Positions 14,210-28,089 are shown, counted from the first letter of the stretch. The stretch is DNA of 64,000 bases from Hemicentrotus pulcherrimus (GCA_003118195.1 BEXV01000603.1:45584-109583); one strand, 5' to 3'. Program-made: numbers and translations. Notes: generated by a model not told the origin, from the letters alone.

Positions 14210-15092
14210 NNNNNNNNNNNNNNNNNNNNNNNNNNNNNNNNNNNNNNNNNNNNNNNNNNNNNNNNNNNNNNNNNNNNNNNNNNNNNNNNNNNNNNNNNNN
14301 NNNNNNNNNNNNNNNNNNNNNNNNNNNNNNNNNNNNNNNNNNNNNNNNNNNNNNNNNNNNNNNNNNNNNNNNNNNNNNNNNNNNNNNNNNNNNNNNNNNN
14401 NNNNNNNNNNNNNNNNNNNNNNNNNNNNNNNNNNNNNNNNNNNNNNNNNNNNNNNNNNNNNNNNNNNNNNNNNNNNNNNNNNNNNNNNNNNNNNNNNNNN
14501 NNNNNNNNNNNNNNNNNNNNNNNNNNNNNNNNNNNNNNNNNNNNNNNNNNNNNNNNNNNNNNNNNNNNNNNNNNNNNNNNNNNNNNNNNNNNNNNNNNNN
14601 NNNNNNNNNNNNNNNNNNNNNNNNNNNNNNNNNNNNNNNNNNNNNNNNNNNNNNNNNNNNNNNNNNNNNNNNNNNNNNNNNNNNNNNNNNNNNNNNNNNN
14701 NNNNNNNNNNNNNNNNNNNNNNNNNNNNNNNNNNNNNNNNNNNNNNNNNNNNNNNNNNNNNNNNNNNNNNNNNNNNNNNNNNNNNNNNNNNNNNNNNNNN
14801 NNNNNNNNNNNNNNNNNNNNNNNNNNNNNNNNNNNNNNNNNNNNNNNNNNNNNNNNNNNNNNNNNNNNNNNNNNNNNNNNNNNNNNNNNNNNNNNNNNNN
14901 NNNNNNNNNNNNNNNNNNNNNNNNNNNNNNNNNNNNNNNNNNNNNNNNNNNNNNNNNNNNNNNNNNNNNNNNNNNNNNNNNNNNNNNNNNNNNNNNNNNN
15001 NNNNNNNNNNNNNNNNNNNNNNNNNNNNNNNNNNNNNNNNNNNNNNNNNNNNNNNNNNNNNNNNNNNNNNNNNNNNNNNNNNNNNNNNNNNN
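14210..15092. other. assembly gap (883 N)
   Basis: A run of N. The right edge opens in a CT-rich tract and the left approach contains GA-rich sequence, so an unresolved microsatellite is the probable cause. Long apparent reading frames spanning it are meaningless. Confidence 0.99.
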
Positions 15093-15501
15093 TCTTTCCT
15101 CTCTCTCCCTTCTCTCTATCCGCTCTCCCATCAGCCTTCAGGACAGTCTCCTTCCCCATTTTTTTGTTTCGCATCGCATCTTTGTACGAACAATATTTAA
15201 CCCATATTTTAGTCGTTTCAGTGATCGTGTTGATATGGCAGATGCAGCAATACAAAATTCAAATTAATATTGCTCCAATTCCTTACAATCAGTGACACAA
15301 ACATGAAGTATATGAACCAATCACAATTATGGTCGGATTGTGATTGAAAATTTGCGGTCACTCGAAGAGACAGGAACTTAAAAACGATGTATGCTTAAGT
15401 ATGCATACACCCGTCACTGTTTTATATCGCACTCGTTGATCAGTTCATTTGAGTTAAACAGCTGGTAGGAACAAGATGACCTACAAGTAAGATGTACCGT
15501 A

Positions 15502-15519
15502 GGGGGGGGGGGGTGGGGG
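15502..15519 (+). repeat. G-tract (G12-T-G5)
   Basis: Long G run interrupted by one T; it could form a G-quadruplex. Confidence 0.9.
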
Positions 15520-15664
15520 TAGAGTATCTACCTAACGAAGAGTTACGTTTCCTATTCACTATGTCCTATCTCATAGCTCTATAAAGATCATCAGAAGTAC
15601 TGGTTCTACTGTTTGTCTTTAACCCTGAAATTTATAATAAAGTACGTGTATTTTCACACCAGGT

Positions 15665-15945
15665 TTATCAACCAGCATCTAGTAAATCGGTCACTTTAGT
15701 TGTGGTCATTCCAGAACCTCTGGATTTTCCCGATTTTTATATCATTTTTTTCTCTCCCTCTCTCTTCCCTTTTGTTACTAAGAGTTTTCGTTTTCAATAA
15801 ATTTGTAATAAATCAGCGTTTAGTTAATCTGTTACTATAGCTGTGGATACTTGAGAAACTATGGTTTTTCCCCGATTTTTATAGCATTTTTTTCCTCTCT
15901 CTCTTTTTTTCTCCTTTTCTTTCCAAAAGTTTCCGTTTTTTCTCC
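15665..15945. repeat. tandem dimer, about 141-bp period
   Basis: Both copies run from a segment like AGTAAATCGGTCACTTTAGT, through CCCGATTTTTATA and a CT-rich run, to GTTTTCGTTTT or TTTCCGTTTTT. The second copy starts near 15808. Confidence 0.8.
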
Positions 15946-16009
15946 TTTCATTATGCGGTACACTTCCGTGTCATCCCTACCTCTTTTTCACCCCATCATC
16001 TGCTCATCT

Positions 16010-16034
16010 TTCTCTCTCTCTCTCTCTCTCTCTC
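16010..16034. repeat. (CT)n microsatellite
   Basis: Uninterrupted CT dinucleotides. Confidence 0.95.
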
Positions 16035-16210
16035 CTGGGTTTCTCTCTTTTTTTTCCAATACCCTCATTGGCCCACAGTCGCTACCATGAACAATCCAGC
16101 GCCAACATGCCAAATATTTTGATTGTCTACACTCAATAGAAATTACACATTCGTAAGTTAACATCTATAGTTCCTTTGTAAACACTTTCAGGGGACCCCC
16201 CCCCTTTTTT

Positions 16211-16250
16211 CCTCTCTCTCTCTCTCTCCTTCTCTCTCTCCTCCCTCTCT
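16211..16250. repeat. (CT)n microsatellite
   Basis: Mostly CT dinucleotides with two short interruptions. Confidence 0.95.
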
Positions 16251-18133
16251 GCAATATGATTCCCATCCTCTCTGTCCATCTCTTGCTCTCCAATTCTCGC
16301 CTTCTTGCCCGTTTCTGAACCCACTCTCTTCCTCACCCACACTGCTCCGAATCCATCCTCATTTGACCTGTGTCTCTCGCCACTTTTGTTGGAATATGCT
16401 CCTAAACATACTTCACCATACTCGCCATTTATCGTAATGTTATGTTATCAATGGTAAGCACACAAATGCGTACTAAAGGAATTATACTCATTCTTTTCAA
16501 TTTCAGAAGTGGTTAAGCTTGAAACGTGCGCTGAATTGAAGAGGCCCGAACGTGACTGCAGTCGTATGTGCAATTACCCAACGGAAATATTTGTGGTTTT
16601 TGATGATTTCCATGATTGAATTGTATTCTCTTACTTTTTTCATAAAGCTGTTACTAACTTTTTTTCTTCAAATAAAAAAATTATTTGAATGAATTTTATC
16701 GTTTCACTGTTCGTTCTTGTTGTTTTTCTCTCTATCTATTATCTCTCATTATTTTTCTCTTTCTATTTCTTCTTCTCGCAGGCTCTCCTATTTTATTTTT
16801 CTATTTTATGTACAGTTTTCTATTCATCTCTCCCTACATCTCACCATTTTCCGCTTCAAATATGTTTCACCCCCTCACTCTCTCTTGCTATCATAAAGGT
16901 CCACTTCCTTCACTTCCTTCACTTCCTTCTATTAATCTCCCCCAGTTGGCTCTACCTTTCTCTATAAAATATCCATTGTTTTTCTTTCACCCGTGCTCAT
17001 GCTTCATAAATGTGGCGGACTCTAAAATAGCACTTGCCATTAATAATCAGAACGTTTTTTTTCTTCAATTCTGCATATTGCCATATTGCAATGATTGTAG
17101 ATGACAAGATCATTTAAATGCAATGTTTTCATTCGACTACAAACTGTAGATTGGCAAGAGCATTCTGGATTTAATTGATATGAACACACACGCCGCCTTA
17201 GATAAACGGTTCTAGGTCTCCACAACGCAAGAGCAATTTGTAATCCCGTAATTTTATTTACTAAGATTTGAATGTTAAACCATAAACCCATCTGTCGATA
17301 TGTCTGGCGTATTATATTGGGACGGGGTCGGTCTATGCCCCTTCATTTATTAGACATTATAAGTCAACACGATGTACAATGGCACTCAAATGTGTCAAAA
17401 TAATTGCCGCCGTCAGGGTAGGTCTCCCCTACATCTTCAAATATTTCTTGACATTCCACGGGTTCCCCCCTCTATTTATTTTCAAGGACCAATAAATCGA
17501 TCCGTTAAAGTGTTTTGCCATCCTTTCTCTTTAATAATAACCCGTGCATGCATGCTACCATCCTTTCTCCAGCCTCCTCATCAAAATAAGTAAAGAAGGT
17601 CATCTTTTAAATGCATTAAAAAGATACAGCCGGTTGGTCAGTTCAAGGAAATGCATGCCTTAATACAGTCACTTATTAGCGGACAAGTGAGTGACCAAAC
17701 GACAGAGGGTACTAAAAATGTTCGCTGACCAAACAGTGACTTGTTCAAAGAAACTAAATGACAGATAAACGGGCAATTCAACATTTGTCATGAGTTCATT
17801 TTGTATGAACAATGGAAAATAAAAGAAACAGAACTCTCCCCTTTTCGTGTAACAAAAATTACTCTTATTGAAATCCTAAAATTGGGAAAATTGACATTAA
17901 TTTTAGTCGTTAAGTGTGTTGAAACGAATTTAATTCGTCACTACATCACAATGATATTCCCGATTTAGCCAATTTCAAATTCCCATGCGTATAGTGATTA
18001 CAATTTATAACGTTCTAAACTTTATAACGTTTGTCTAATTTCGTTCCGATTTTCACTATATTCTCTTTTTCTGCTTTGTATTAGAATAGTTTCTTTGTTG
18101 GATTTGTCTTTAAATTCTGGTAAAGAAATTGAA

Positions 18134-18592
18134 GAATGGTTGAGCTTTCTCATTGTCTGTATGCCATTCTGGAAGATTAAACAATAGGAATGCCTCCTAT
18201 GTTAAAGAAACTGCTCCTCAAATGCCATACATTTTTAGAATATGACAGGGAAATAATGAAAACTTTAGACCCAGCTTGTCTCAAAATCCATAATCAAACA
18301 TGTCATGAAAATTCAAACACACACAAAATGTCACAATCAAACAAATAAACAAAACATGTGAAATCTTGGAGAGATGTGAATGCGACTTTCCTTTCAGACA
18401 GGGGTAATACATCCATTAATATTTCATTATCGTGAAAATGCATTTAAAGAGAAGGTTGAGTTCTGGGAAGAGGTGAAAAATAATTTGTGAGCGTTATCAT
18501 TGTGTTTATGCAAGTGTGAAAGAACATCAAATAACACATGTTCCCTGACAAAAACGGCTCTTCAAATGCCTCCATATTCTAAATATGGCATG
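18134..18592. repeat. diverged tandem duplication, about 330-bp offset
   Basis: The block near 18134-18250 (GGTTGAG, CATTGTCTGTATGC, GCTCCTCAAATGCC, then ATTTTTAGAATATG) recurs with substitutions near 18452-18592 (GGTTGAG, CATTGTGTTTATGC, GCTCTTCAAATGCC, then ATTCTAAATATG). Confidence 0.6.
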
Positions 18593-20207
18593 TAATACAT
18601 CTTAAACAATCGGGACGGATTTTTACGCCACGTGTTCGTGTACTCCCATATACATCCATCTGTGTACATTGCTTGTAACTTTACCAAGACTTGGCCAAAT
18701 TTCTTTTCGTGGTGATTCCAGAACCCTGCAGTTCACACCAATACTTATATGCTAGATGACCAACCTTTTCTGATCGATTCCACACCGTTTCTTTCACAAT
18801 GCAATCGCATGACCAGAACTCAACTTTATTTTTAAGTAGCGGCACTCAAAAACTTATGATGATTTCATATCAGGTCGAGATAATCATACAAATGCACTGA
18901 TAAGCTCTCCTGGATCAAAAAATGTTTTTATTCAAAACTTGGTGTATAAGAACGTGCATTTACATTTTAGTCTGACGAAGCATAGAGCTTTATGGAACAT
19001 AAGCTCCCCTACAAGGCATTTACTCTGTCTTTGGGACTTCAATTTCCGTTCAATTTTGCCTGAATTTGAATTGCAATACATTTGGGAGTATCTGACGGCT
19101 ATCCAGGCTTTAATAGAGAATATTGTTTTCAAAAAGCTCTTTCTCTCATGCTTAGCGCCTTATGCATGGTTTTTATGTTTCGTTCAACAAAAACAAAATG
19201 AGAAAGCTTTAAGATGGAATAATGCATAATGTTAGAATCTATAATGTGCAGAGCGGTCGTCATATTTGTACAATAATACGAAATATATCCAGCATTACAG
19301 CTTGGAATAAACATGATAACAGAATAATGTTGACAGGACCTTTATGAAATTGAAAGGGAAGTCCACTCTAATATAAACTTGCTTTTTAATTGAAGCCCAA
19401 CAATGAGCACAAAAATGAAGCACAAAAAGGACGCACAACAAAATCAGTAAAACTTTGAGCAAAACAATTTTGCTCAAACATCACTGTATTGTTTTACCTT
19501 CATTTCTCTGCTTGTGTTAAAACCAACTTAATATCAAGGTATACCTCTTTAAGAAAGTCTCAAGGAAATCGTTAATCGCTTATCCCAACCATTTTTCGTG
19601 TATCTTTTTTGCCTTGATCCGTTAAGCGACTGCAAAACATTAAACAAAATATATATTACAGAACATATACCACGCTTGTCGACACAACAAATTAGATCTA
19701 GTGGTATTGTGGGTAAATGATTCCTTTCCTTTAAATCACTGCCCTGAACATATTTATGTAAAAGATTGTTCCAAAATAGCATTTGCCTTGTATTCAAATT
19801 TTGTCACAAATGGACATACATTTTAAAATAATTACCTGATTCTTCTAATTTAGTGGAATTGAGATGAAAAAAAATACCTCTTTACGGTCGGTCAAGGCGA
19901 GTGAAACGGATCATTTATTCGGCGTTAACGTATTTACCATGTCTAAACCCCCAAGCACAGGCAAGGCACCTAATATTATTGCAGAGTCACACAGCTCATT
20001 GCAATTTCCTGAAAAATATTTCTGAAGTCACCGGGGATCGGGGAGGTCACAGTACATATGATTTTCAGACAAAGAAGGGATTATCGAGTGACAGAAAAAA
20101 TTGGGGGTGGGTGTGGGGAGGGAGGAGTAGTAGTAGTAGTGGGATGCGATGTCGATCCTTGGCATAATTGGTTGTTGTGTGGTAAGGTGTGCGGAGGTGA
20201 TCACGAT

Positions 20208-20210
<3 letters not shown>

Positions 20211-20252
<42 letters not shown>

Positions 20253-20305
20253 ATGATAGAGAGAGAAAGAGAGAGAGGGAGAGAGACAGAGACAGAGAGA
20301 GACGG
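20211..20305. repeat. (GA)n microsatellite
   Basis: A pure GA run to 20248, then GA with AT, AC and GG interruptions. Arg/Glu-rich or Ser/Leu-rich frames across it are artefacts. Confidence 0.97.
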
Positions 20306-20520
20306 AGGGGAGATGGGGGATGAGTGAAAGAGAAAGAACGGGCAGTTAGATGAGAATAGATATCTTGGGGGAAAGAGAACATAAAAAGTGTGTGCAGGTG
20401 TGCGTGGGTGTGTGGATGTGCGTGGAAGGGAAATAAAGAGACAGCGAGAGACATACAAAAAGAGGGAAAAGAGAGAGAGAAACAAAATAGGCGGTGAGAT
20501 GAGGATGGATAGGGCAATAG

Positions 20521-20578
20521 GGAGAGAGAAAGAGAGAGAGAGAGAGAGAAAGAGAGGGAGAGAGAGAGAGAGAGAGAA
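20521..20578. repeat. (GA)n microsatellite
   Basis: GA dinucleotides with AAAG and GGG interruptions. Confidence 0.97.
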
Positions 20579-21737
20579 ATGACAAATGGAGAGGTGGCGT
20601 AAAATAAAGCACGGGTGTTAAAAAAGTGTTCCGCATCGTCACCAACAGTGTTAATCAGAAGATCTAGCCAGCAATCTTTAACCTTGACGACATTCGATTA
20701 CCGAAGGAGACGACACCCTAGGGACATTACTACAGTGATTCGGACGTGGGCACTGTGAGATATATATATGGTATAGTCTGAGACGAATTGTGGGCGACAA
20801 AAAAAAAAAAACACCTGGTGTATTCTAAAGACCATTTTATCCTAAGATGAATCACGACTCGCCGTCTTCACACTAAATGGAAGTTAACGACTTTCAAATG
20901 TTACATCAGTGATATTTGATATCCTATTAGGTGCATAACGAATCCCCCCCCCCTCACATAAAGTTCCGTTTGGGTTTATACTAGATCAGAAAGGTGTCTT
21001 CATTGCTATAATTTGTATTCTAATGGTATTTGAGACTCACTACCGGTGGCTTAACTCAATGAATTTTAATCTTGAAAGAAACATGATATGTTTATATTGC
21101 ATTCTACATCAAGCTTAATTGTTTTCTCCTAATTTTTCTTAAGTAGGTTCTAAAGCATATGGAGAATTTAACTATATTAAGTTCTAGACATGTATGCATT
21201 ATACAATTTATTAATCGCGATCTTAATACCATTAATTATGGTATCGTAATAACTTGAACATGATAGTTAGAAACCAATCCACAGCATTATGAGATCTACA
21301 TGAGACTTCCTCCTACCGACAATTCACGTTTTAAACAAAGAAATACAAGGCTTATTATTTTGGAAGGATATAGTGATAACATGGCCAAGAACAATCCATT
21401 GAAGCAAATATGTTTTGCTTTTCGCAATTTAATTCAGGCAACACCTTACTTAGAACCCGATGTTGACTATTCAGCAATCATTGTAAGATGTGAATATATA
21501 TCATGTTCATTTATCATCAATTTCGATCATTCTATTTTGTTTGATTACATTCTATTAAAGGATACTCATGCTCTAAGCAAGCTTATTAAAAAAATTAATT
21601 ACCACCGGAAGCAGGGTATCTTGAAATCTTCGTCAGATAATAATAGTGGGTTCTCATATAGCGCTCATGTATATCAGATTTAAGTGACACTCATGCGCTC
21701 CATATTAAAGTATAAACCGGCTGTAGCAGTGCTGCCG

Positions 21738-21917
21738 TTATTGTGCTCTAGCATTTTAAGGAATTAATTCCTGCAAGGCAACCATTTACTTTACCTGGGT
21801 GAAGCGTTGCAAATGTAAATTAATGTCTCCTCAAAAGGCATTGGTGCTGCGGCTGGACTCGAACCGCGAGCCTTGTGGTCCACAGTCCGGTGACGTACAC
21901 ACTAAACCACGACGCCT
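21738..21917 (-). mobile_element. tRNA-headed SINE, family 1
   Basis: On the minus strand it begins GGAGGCGTCGTGGTTTAGTG, then ACCGGACTGTGG, then the B-box-like GCGGTTCGAGTCC. The body follows (TTTACATTTGCAACGC, CCAGGTAAAG, CAGGAATTAATTCC). It shares the head with 8737 and 23130 and the CAGGAATTAATT block with 51325. Confidence 0.85.
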
Positions 21918-22875
21918 CCACGATCATAATTTACATTCGATTTGTCGATAGTCCATTACAAGTTTGTGTACTGTAATAGTTAAACAAATGTTGTCTTTTT
22001 GGCAATTAACATTTGACCGGAAAAACTATATATATATATATACGTGTCATCTACCTTAGATGTGGAAATAGTGTGATTTTTTAAATTTTTTTTATATCTA
22101 TATATATTTTAATTAGAATTTCTAATGTTTTGAGTGATATGCTGTCTATGTATTTCTATTCTTAATGTTTCCTGTTGGCCTTGGAGAGTCATGTCCTTTC
22201 CCATAAAGAATGATGTTTTTTTAATATTATTTGTTTGTCTGTAGTAGCTGCTGTGAGGCTTTTATTTGCTTTATAGATAGGGCCCAATGACATGCAAGCC
22301 ATTCCAACATGATGTTCTCTGGGCTGGACATTGTAATAGCTGGCCTCCCACGATAATAACATCTGTTTAACCTCAACTGGAAGGTTACTCTTCTTTCGAA
22401 TCGTATTTATCGAAATAATAACATGCTCTCTTTTCATCGTGTGACCTTCCATATCATCTTTCTCCGAATACAAATTGTAGAAAAAAAGTGAGTGAGAGCA
22501 AAATCTTCATTAAGAAACAAAATCATGATTCAACAAGTATTACAGTTTTTACGATTGATATGTAATCTCGATATTGTGCCGGAAGAAAACTATATTGATG
22601 ACAGGTAAAGTCTAGTTCATTTTGTTTTCATTGTCAGAAGAATTTTGTCCTGGGTAGGAATGGTCTTTGTATTTAGTAGGTTTTGATTTTGTCACATAAT
22701 ATGCACGTACTACCTGATTAGGTCTATTTTATATTTTTAATTGGTAGCACTTTTTTATTGTAAACTTCTAGCTAATCTTAGAGAGTCGCAGACGGTTCTT
22801 GCATTTTAGCAGAACCGGATCCCGCGGGAATAGAAATTCCACTAATAGAAAGAGGGTTGCCGAAAATCAAAGGAA

Positions 22876-22879
<4 letters not shown>

Positions 22880-22940
<61 letters not shown>
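22880..22940. repeat. (CT)n-CTAG-(AG)n palindromic microsatellite
   Basis: About 27 bases of CT repeat meet about 30 bases of AG repeat at a CTAG centre. The arms are mutually complementary with a one-base offset, so the strand can fold into a long hairpin. Confidence 0.95.
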
Positions 22941-22941
<1 letters not shown>

Positions 22942-23129
22942 AAGCTGGAGGAGTGCGTGGGGGAGGAAATCAATGGCACAGAGAGAAAGTTGGGTACATT
23001 TTTTTATTGTAAAAAACAAGAATTAAACATGCAAGAGAAGTGAATGTGGGTATCAATTTAATGTAATACCCAAATTATGTCAAAAAATAAAAAAAAATAT
23101 TGCACTTTTATTTTAAATAACGCTTAAAA

Positions 23130-23402
23130 CATCGACGGTGTCTCTAAGCGCTTAATAACAGATAAATTATTACCCCGATCGTCAGATTCAGGCGTGCCTG
23201 AGGAGCATCAATTTTAAAGAAGCTCACAATGCTGAGTATTAAAAGCTAAAGTAACTTTCGCATCCTACCGGGTACCCATTTAACACCTCGGTGGAGAGTG
23301 GCAATATAGATTGACGTCTTGCCAAAGGACGGGACTTGAATCCCGTACCTTGTGATCTGCAGTCGGATGACTTATCCACTATGGTCTAAACCACACCACC
23401 TC
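23130..23402 (-). mobile_element. tRNA-headed SINE, family 1, near full length
   Basis: On the minus strand the head begins GAGGTGGTGTGGTTTAGACC, carries GACTGCAGATCACAAGG and the B-box-like GGATTCAAGTCCC. The body contains TTTGGCAAGACGTCAATCTA, GCCACTCTCCACCGAGGTGT and CGGTAGGATGCGAAAGTTA, all shared with 56681 onward. The tail region contains AAGCGCTTAGAGACA, shared with 51325-51552. A duplication in the A-box area (TGGTTTAGACCATAGTGG) suggests local damage. Confidence 0.88.
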
Positions 23403-24107
23403 TACAATCAACTCTACAAAAGACAAATTAACTTAGTATGGCTCTTTTTATAGCTTGACATATATTGCAACGATTATACTGCTTCAATATACTGCTTGCA
23501 TTTACTTTCAACTCTAGTTTGTGCGACCGCAGAGCTTACAAAATTGAGCCATAGTGTTATTTGTACGGTGTATCCACGTCACATCTCCATGTAGGCCCCG
23601 TGTACCGTGATAGAAAAACAAAAATCGTTCAAATAGTTTTTATTTGTTTTCAAAGCTTTTCTCTTTCAAACTGAGCATATCCCAAAGATTAGCCTACATC
23701 CAACGAACCAGCTTGTAATCATCTCGCTTTGATATGGACCAGTCATTGCTTAATTCGATAAAGAGTGACGGCTTTTCCACTGCCAGGACTATGTTACAAA
23801 CTTGCGTGTCTGCTGGCACACTAGTTGTTAACACGAAACAATTACGTTTGCCTCCAAATACAAACCCGATTTGGAGAATACTTCTTAGGTAGAGGCGTGG
23901 GATTGTCAAACATGAGTTTAAGAAATAAAAACCAAGATGATGTGTCCAGTAGCAGCGCTGCTTTGACTGCCTCGTCTGCAAAAGTTAGCCTCAAAGTATT
24001 GAATTAACCATTTAAAGAAAGAATCCGAGATTAAAAAATGATCAAGTTTTAAATAACTTGCATTCCACATTGTTCCTTGTAATAGTTCTACAGCTAATGA
24101 AAGAGGT

Positions 24108-24127
24108 TCTACTACTACTACTACTAT

Positions 24128-24161
<34 letters not shown>

Positions 24162-24254
24162 GCTACTGCTACTACTACTACTACTACTACTACTACTATA
24201 CTACTACTGCTACTACTATTCTTCTACTACTACTACTACTACTACTTCTACTAC
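24108..24254. repeat. (CTA)n microsatellite
   Basis: About 145 bases of CTA triplets with a few CTG and CTT variants. The Leu-rich and Ser-rich frames here are artefacts. Confidence 0.97.
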
Positions 24255-26566
24255 TGTTGCTTCTGAAGTACTGTAGTAATAGTAGACTTAGTGTGGTTGT
24301 GGTGGTGGTGGTAGTTGGGTAGTGGTAGGACTTATAATATTCATTATTAAAAATGTTTTGAGTACTTGAGGTTACCAAAAATGTTGTTATCACCACAATC
24401 ATAAAATCTATATTACACATATTTACATGCATGCCTGTCTCACGTTACAAAGGAAGAACCACAGGCTGTTAGACGAATTTCAGTGCACAAAGCAGTGTAC
24501 TGAGGCGCTGATTTTTAAATGGAAACTTATATCTTATATCTTAGAAACGGAGGTTGAGTTGAGTCTATATCAGGCCAAATATATATTCCATTTGCTGACG
24601 CATGGCCTACTTTGGTTTACCCCATGCAACATGAAGTGATCTTCCATACTTAAATGACACCAACTCTGCGCATGAAATCCATCACGAACCGCATATAGAA
24701 ACCGCACCCATCCATGCAATGATGCTTAGGATTCGGATTCGGTCTGAGAGTAGTTTGTTTTGACATTTTTGCCTCCTCTTAAAAGGAAAAAAAAAAGAGA
24801 GAAGAAAGACAGCGATGACATTCTAATTCCTGCAAAATTCAATAAAGTTTGAACGCAGATGCCGAGATAACTTTTTCGCGCACATGTGGATATCTTTGAT
24901 TTTACTTTAACAGAATATTTTGATATAACTTTGAAATCACTTTTTGTCAAGGGTAGGGACGGGGAATATCAATGTGGGTCCCCGGGAGGGAGAAGGCCAC
25001 AGACGCATGCATGGCCCAAGATGTACATGTAAGGAATATGTATTTAATTAAAGTTTTTACCTTAACTTTCATTTCATGTACAACATACTAAAGTCTATAC
25101 ACGTCAACATCGACAAGGTCCTGTTTCTCTTTCTTTATTCTTTAACTACGACAAAAGAAATGAAAAAGAAATTTGATAAAATATCTGTCTTACTTTCTCT
25201 TTTTTTTTATTCTTTGACACTTTGCTACCTGATGATGGCTTTAAAACATGCAGTTACCATGCCCAACAGCAAATGATAAAATAAAGCAGCCATTCAAAGC
25301 AATGAAGAAAAAAATGTTGAAGTACGTTTCATGGTTTTAGGGTGAGATGTACCGAATGACAAACAAAGTATATGCGTCAGGAATGCCCCCGAAATGCGGA
25401 AATGTCAAATTTTCGATTATTAATAATTTTAAATAGTTACAAACAATGAACTTTTTATAATAGGGAAACCATATCTGGAGAAAAAAAAAACTTGTCTAAG
25501 CTTAAGCATTCCTTGCCGACATATTCATTGATTGTTTGCCAACCGCATGAGACCAAGTTAAGGAACAGTGTACCCATGATATATGTTCTAAAGACATGAC
25601 AATTCTGAGAAAGGTTCCCCACCCACGCAGAAAAAGAAACACATAATAGGCGCGGGTTCAGGTTTCCGAAACGATGACTGCCGATCATAGTATCTTAGAA
25701 AAAAATCAGCCAATAATTCATCCTTTTAAGTGCTTTTAACATTTAAGTTGTTGAGAATCAAAGGATGTGTCAGGGTATTGGGAATATTATAAATCGTCAT
25801 CAGTCACAATGCATAACTCGGGGTCTGATGTTTGAGACTATAGACTACATTGAAATACACCCTGTACAGCGTCTGCTCCTGCTTCATGACAATTCCCAAA
25901 CGTCGTTTCCTATGATTAGTTGTTATATCTCTATGTCATTTTCAATATTGATTTATATCATCTGGTAAAGGATAATTCCGGTGATATAAATGTTTTATTT
26001 GTTGTCGTATAATAAAGTAATACAAACCTAGCATACATCTAAGACGTACCGCTCTATCAAATACCAAGATGGTCAACAAACATTTTAATTGGTATCCTCA
26101 AAGCGAACATCAAGCAGCCGAACGCCAATACACTTTCTACTGCCTAATGATTGTCTCATCTAGTTCGGCGAAAGAAGGGAGGTACTTTGCAATATTTTAT
26201 TTGATAATCTAAATCACATCGACGACAAGCAAAAATATGACGATAACAAAATACCTTTCATACTCAGAACGGCCCAGAAGTTAGTTTAAGGAAAATTATG
26301 AATGTTTAAAGAGTGAATATTGTGAATCGTTAGGTATTACATTGTGACCGAAGTTTAACAATTAAACAAAACCTTCTAATCAAGAGATAGACATTTGAAA
26401 ATACTTCTGCTAGGATTGTTTTTCTTCGGAATTTTTTCATCATAGACAGCTTTGTAAAGCTTTTGAAACTGAATTCTATGTCTAAATACAACAATTGAGA
26501 TGGACATTTAGCCTAAATGTTCGTCTCTTAATACACCATCATATAGCAAATTGCATTGTTTAACAG

Positions 26567-27250
26567 AAAAGGCATTGGTTTAACCTGCCTACATGTGGTG
26601 GACATTACACAAACAAAACAAAGTCATAAACATAATTACTTTAATCAGCTTAAATATTTATATATTTTTTAAAAACTCTAACACATATCTTTGTATCTAG
26701 GATAAACATTTAACAGTCAGATACAATTTCTAAAAATCAAATTTCACCGTCATATTCGACTCTTTCTAGGCTACGGAGCAGAAGGCAGTAGCACAAAAGG
26801 CACTGTTTGAACCGAGAAAAATCCTACATGATGATCCTTACACAAAGTCATAAACAAACAATCCACAGAAACATAATAATCATGGTCAGGATAAAAAGCT
26901 TTCAAAACTTTCATAGTATCTCCAGAAGAACTATTCAAACACAACAATAAGAATATTAAGAATAACATTTTGACAGTAAAAATGTTCGAATCTAAGCTAC
27001 AATTGTTTTGACATTCCAAAATTCTACATGTGATCAACATCACACTTTACAATATAACTTATAAACCGATTAATTTTGATCAGCCTAAATAGTTTTCAAC
27101 ACCTTCCCTTGCATATAGGTTAAGCATTTAACAGTCAAATACAATTTCCGAAAATTACATTTTACCGTCATGCTCGACTCTTTCTGGGCTAGGCAACAGC
27201 GCGGCAAAGGCATAACAGGCATTGTTTTAACCGACCGGAATCCTACATGC
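26567..27250. repeat. diverged tandem repeat, two full units and one partial
   Basis: Unit ends recur three times: AGGCATTGGTTTAACCTGCC near 26570, AGGCACTGTTTGAACCG near 26798 and AGGCATTGTTTTAACCG near 27220, each followed by CCTACATG or similar. The two later units share CATTTAACAGTCARATACAA, TTTACCGTCAT or TTCACCGTCAT, and TCGACTCTTTCTRGGCTA. Confidence 0.75.
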
Positions 27251-27467
27251 CGACGAAATTCAATGAATATAAAATCGATTGCACTCCGATGCCCTTTTTA
27301 GCGGCTACCGGAAACCGATTAAGGGTTCTTAGTGCGGATTGATTCGATAGCGTACGGGTAATGATATCAAATGGGTCTATTTTACAATTGAAAAGAGAGA
27401 GAAGAAGAGGATGATAGATAAAAGAAGAAACAAACAAAAAGTCGAAAAAAGTCGAAGATGAAGGGAA

Positions 27468-27491
27468 AGAGAGAGAGAGAGAGAGAGAGAG
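27468..27491. repeat. (GA)n microsatellite
   Basis: Pure GA dinucleotides. Confidence 0.95.
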
Positions 27492-27905
27492 GATGAGAAA
27501 AAGCGAGAGAGACAGGGGAAGGGAAAAGATGGAGACCCTATATGTTTGCCTGGGTGCTTGTGCGTGTGTCCACGGTTGTGTGGTGTATTCTCAAGATTCC
27601 CTACTTTGTCGAGAAACGGAAAGGGTCATTTTATCGCAGGAATTATTGTCCTTTCTTTATTTTATTTGTTTCATTTATTATGGGGATATTTTCAAAGGAT
27701 TGAATACTTTTGGCCCACTCATGCTACATTACTAAACTTAACAAGGTGCAATTACACAATTATACTAGCCACATAATGTTGTTACGGGCTAGAGTATGCT
27801 GGTATTAATTTTACTTATTATTTTAAATTGTTTTTGTCAAGCTAAGAACCTATAAACCTATTGTCGAAGTCTGGGTGTTCCTGGATACTACTCCGATACT
27901 GCTTA

Positions 27906-27939
27906 TAATGATAATAATAATAATAATAATAATAATAAT
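27906..27939. repeat. (ATA)n microsatellite
   Basis: AAT/ATA triplets. This could also be the relic tail of a retroposon, but no body is recognisable beside it. Confidence 0.95.
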
Positions 27940-28089
27940 TTTATTTTGCTTTTTTACCCCCACCCTCCCCCACTCCCGCCCTTCTGAAAGTAACGCCAAG
28001 AAAAGTAATATTGCAAATTGTAGCTCCCCTAGTCAGGTTGACGATTTATGTTACAAATGAAACATTGGAACGTTGGAAAAAACGGCCAC

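Noticed and set aside
14005..15295. Long reading frames of 300-400 codons on both strands
   Set aside because: They are open only because they cross an 883-N gap.
20065..20645. Ser/Leu-rich and Arg/Glu-rich frames
   Set aside because: Translations of GA repeats on both strands.
21300..21683. 127-codon + strand frame upstream of the receptor
   Set aside because: AT-rich, no motif, and adjoining a SINE; treated as chance.
24058..24276. Leu-rich membrane-like peptide
   Set aside because: Translation of a CTA microsatellite.
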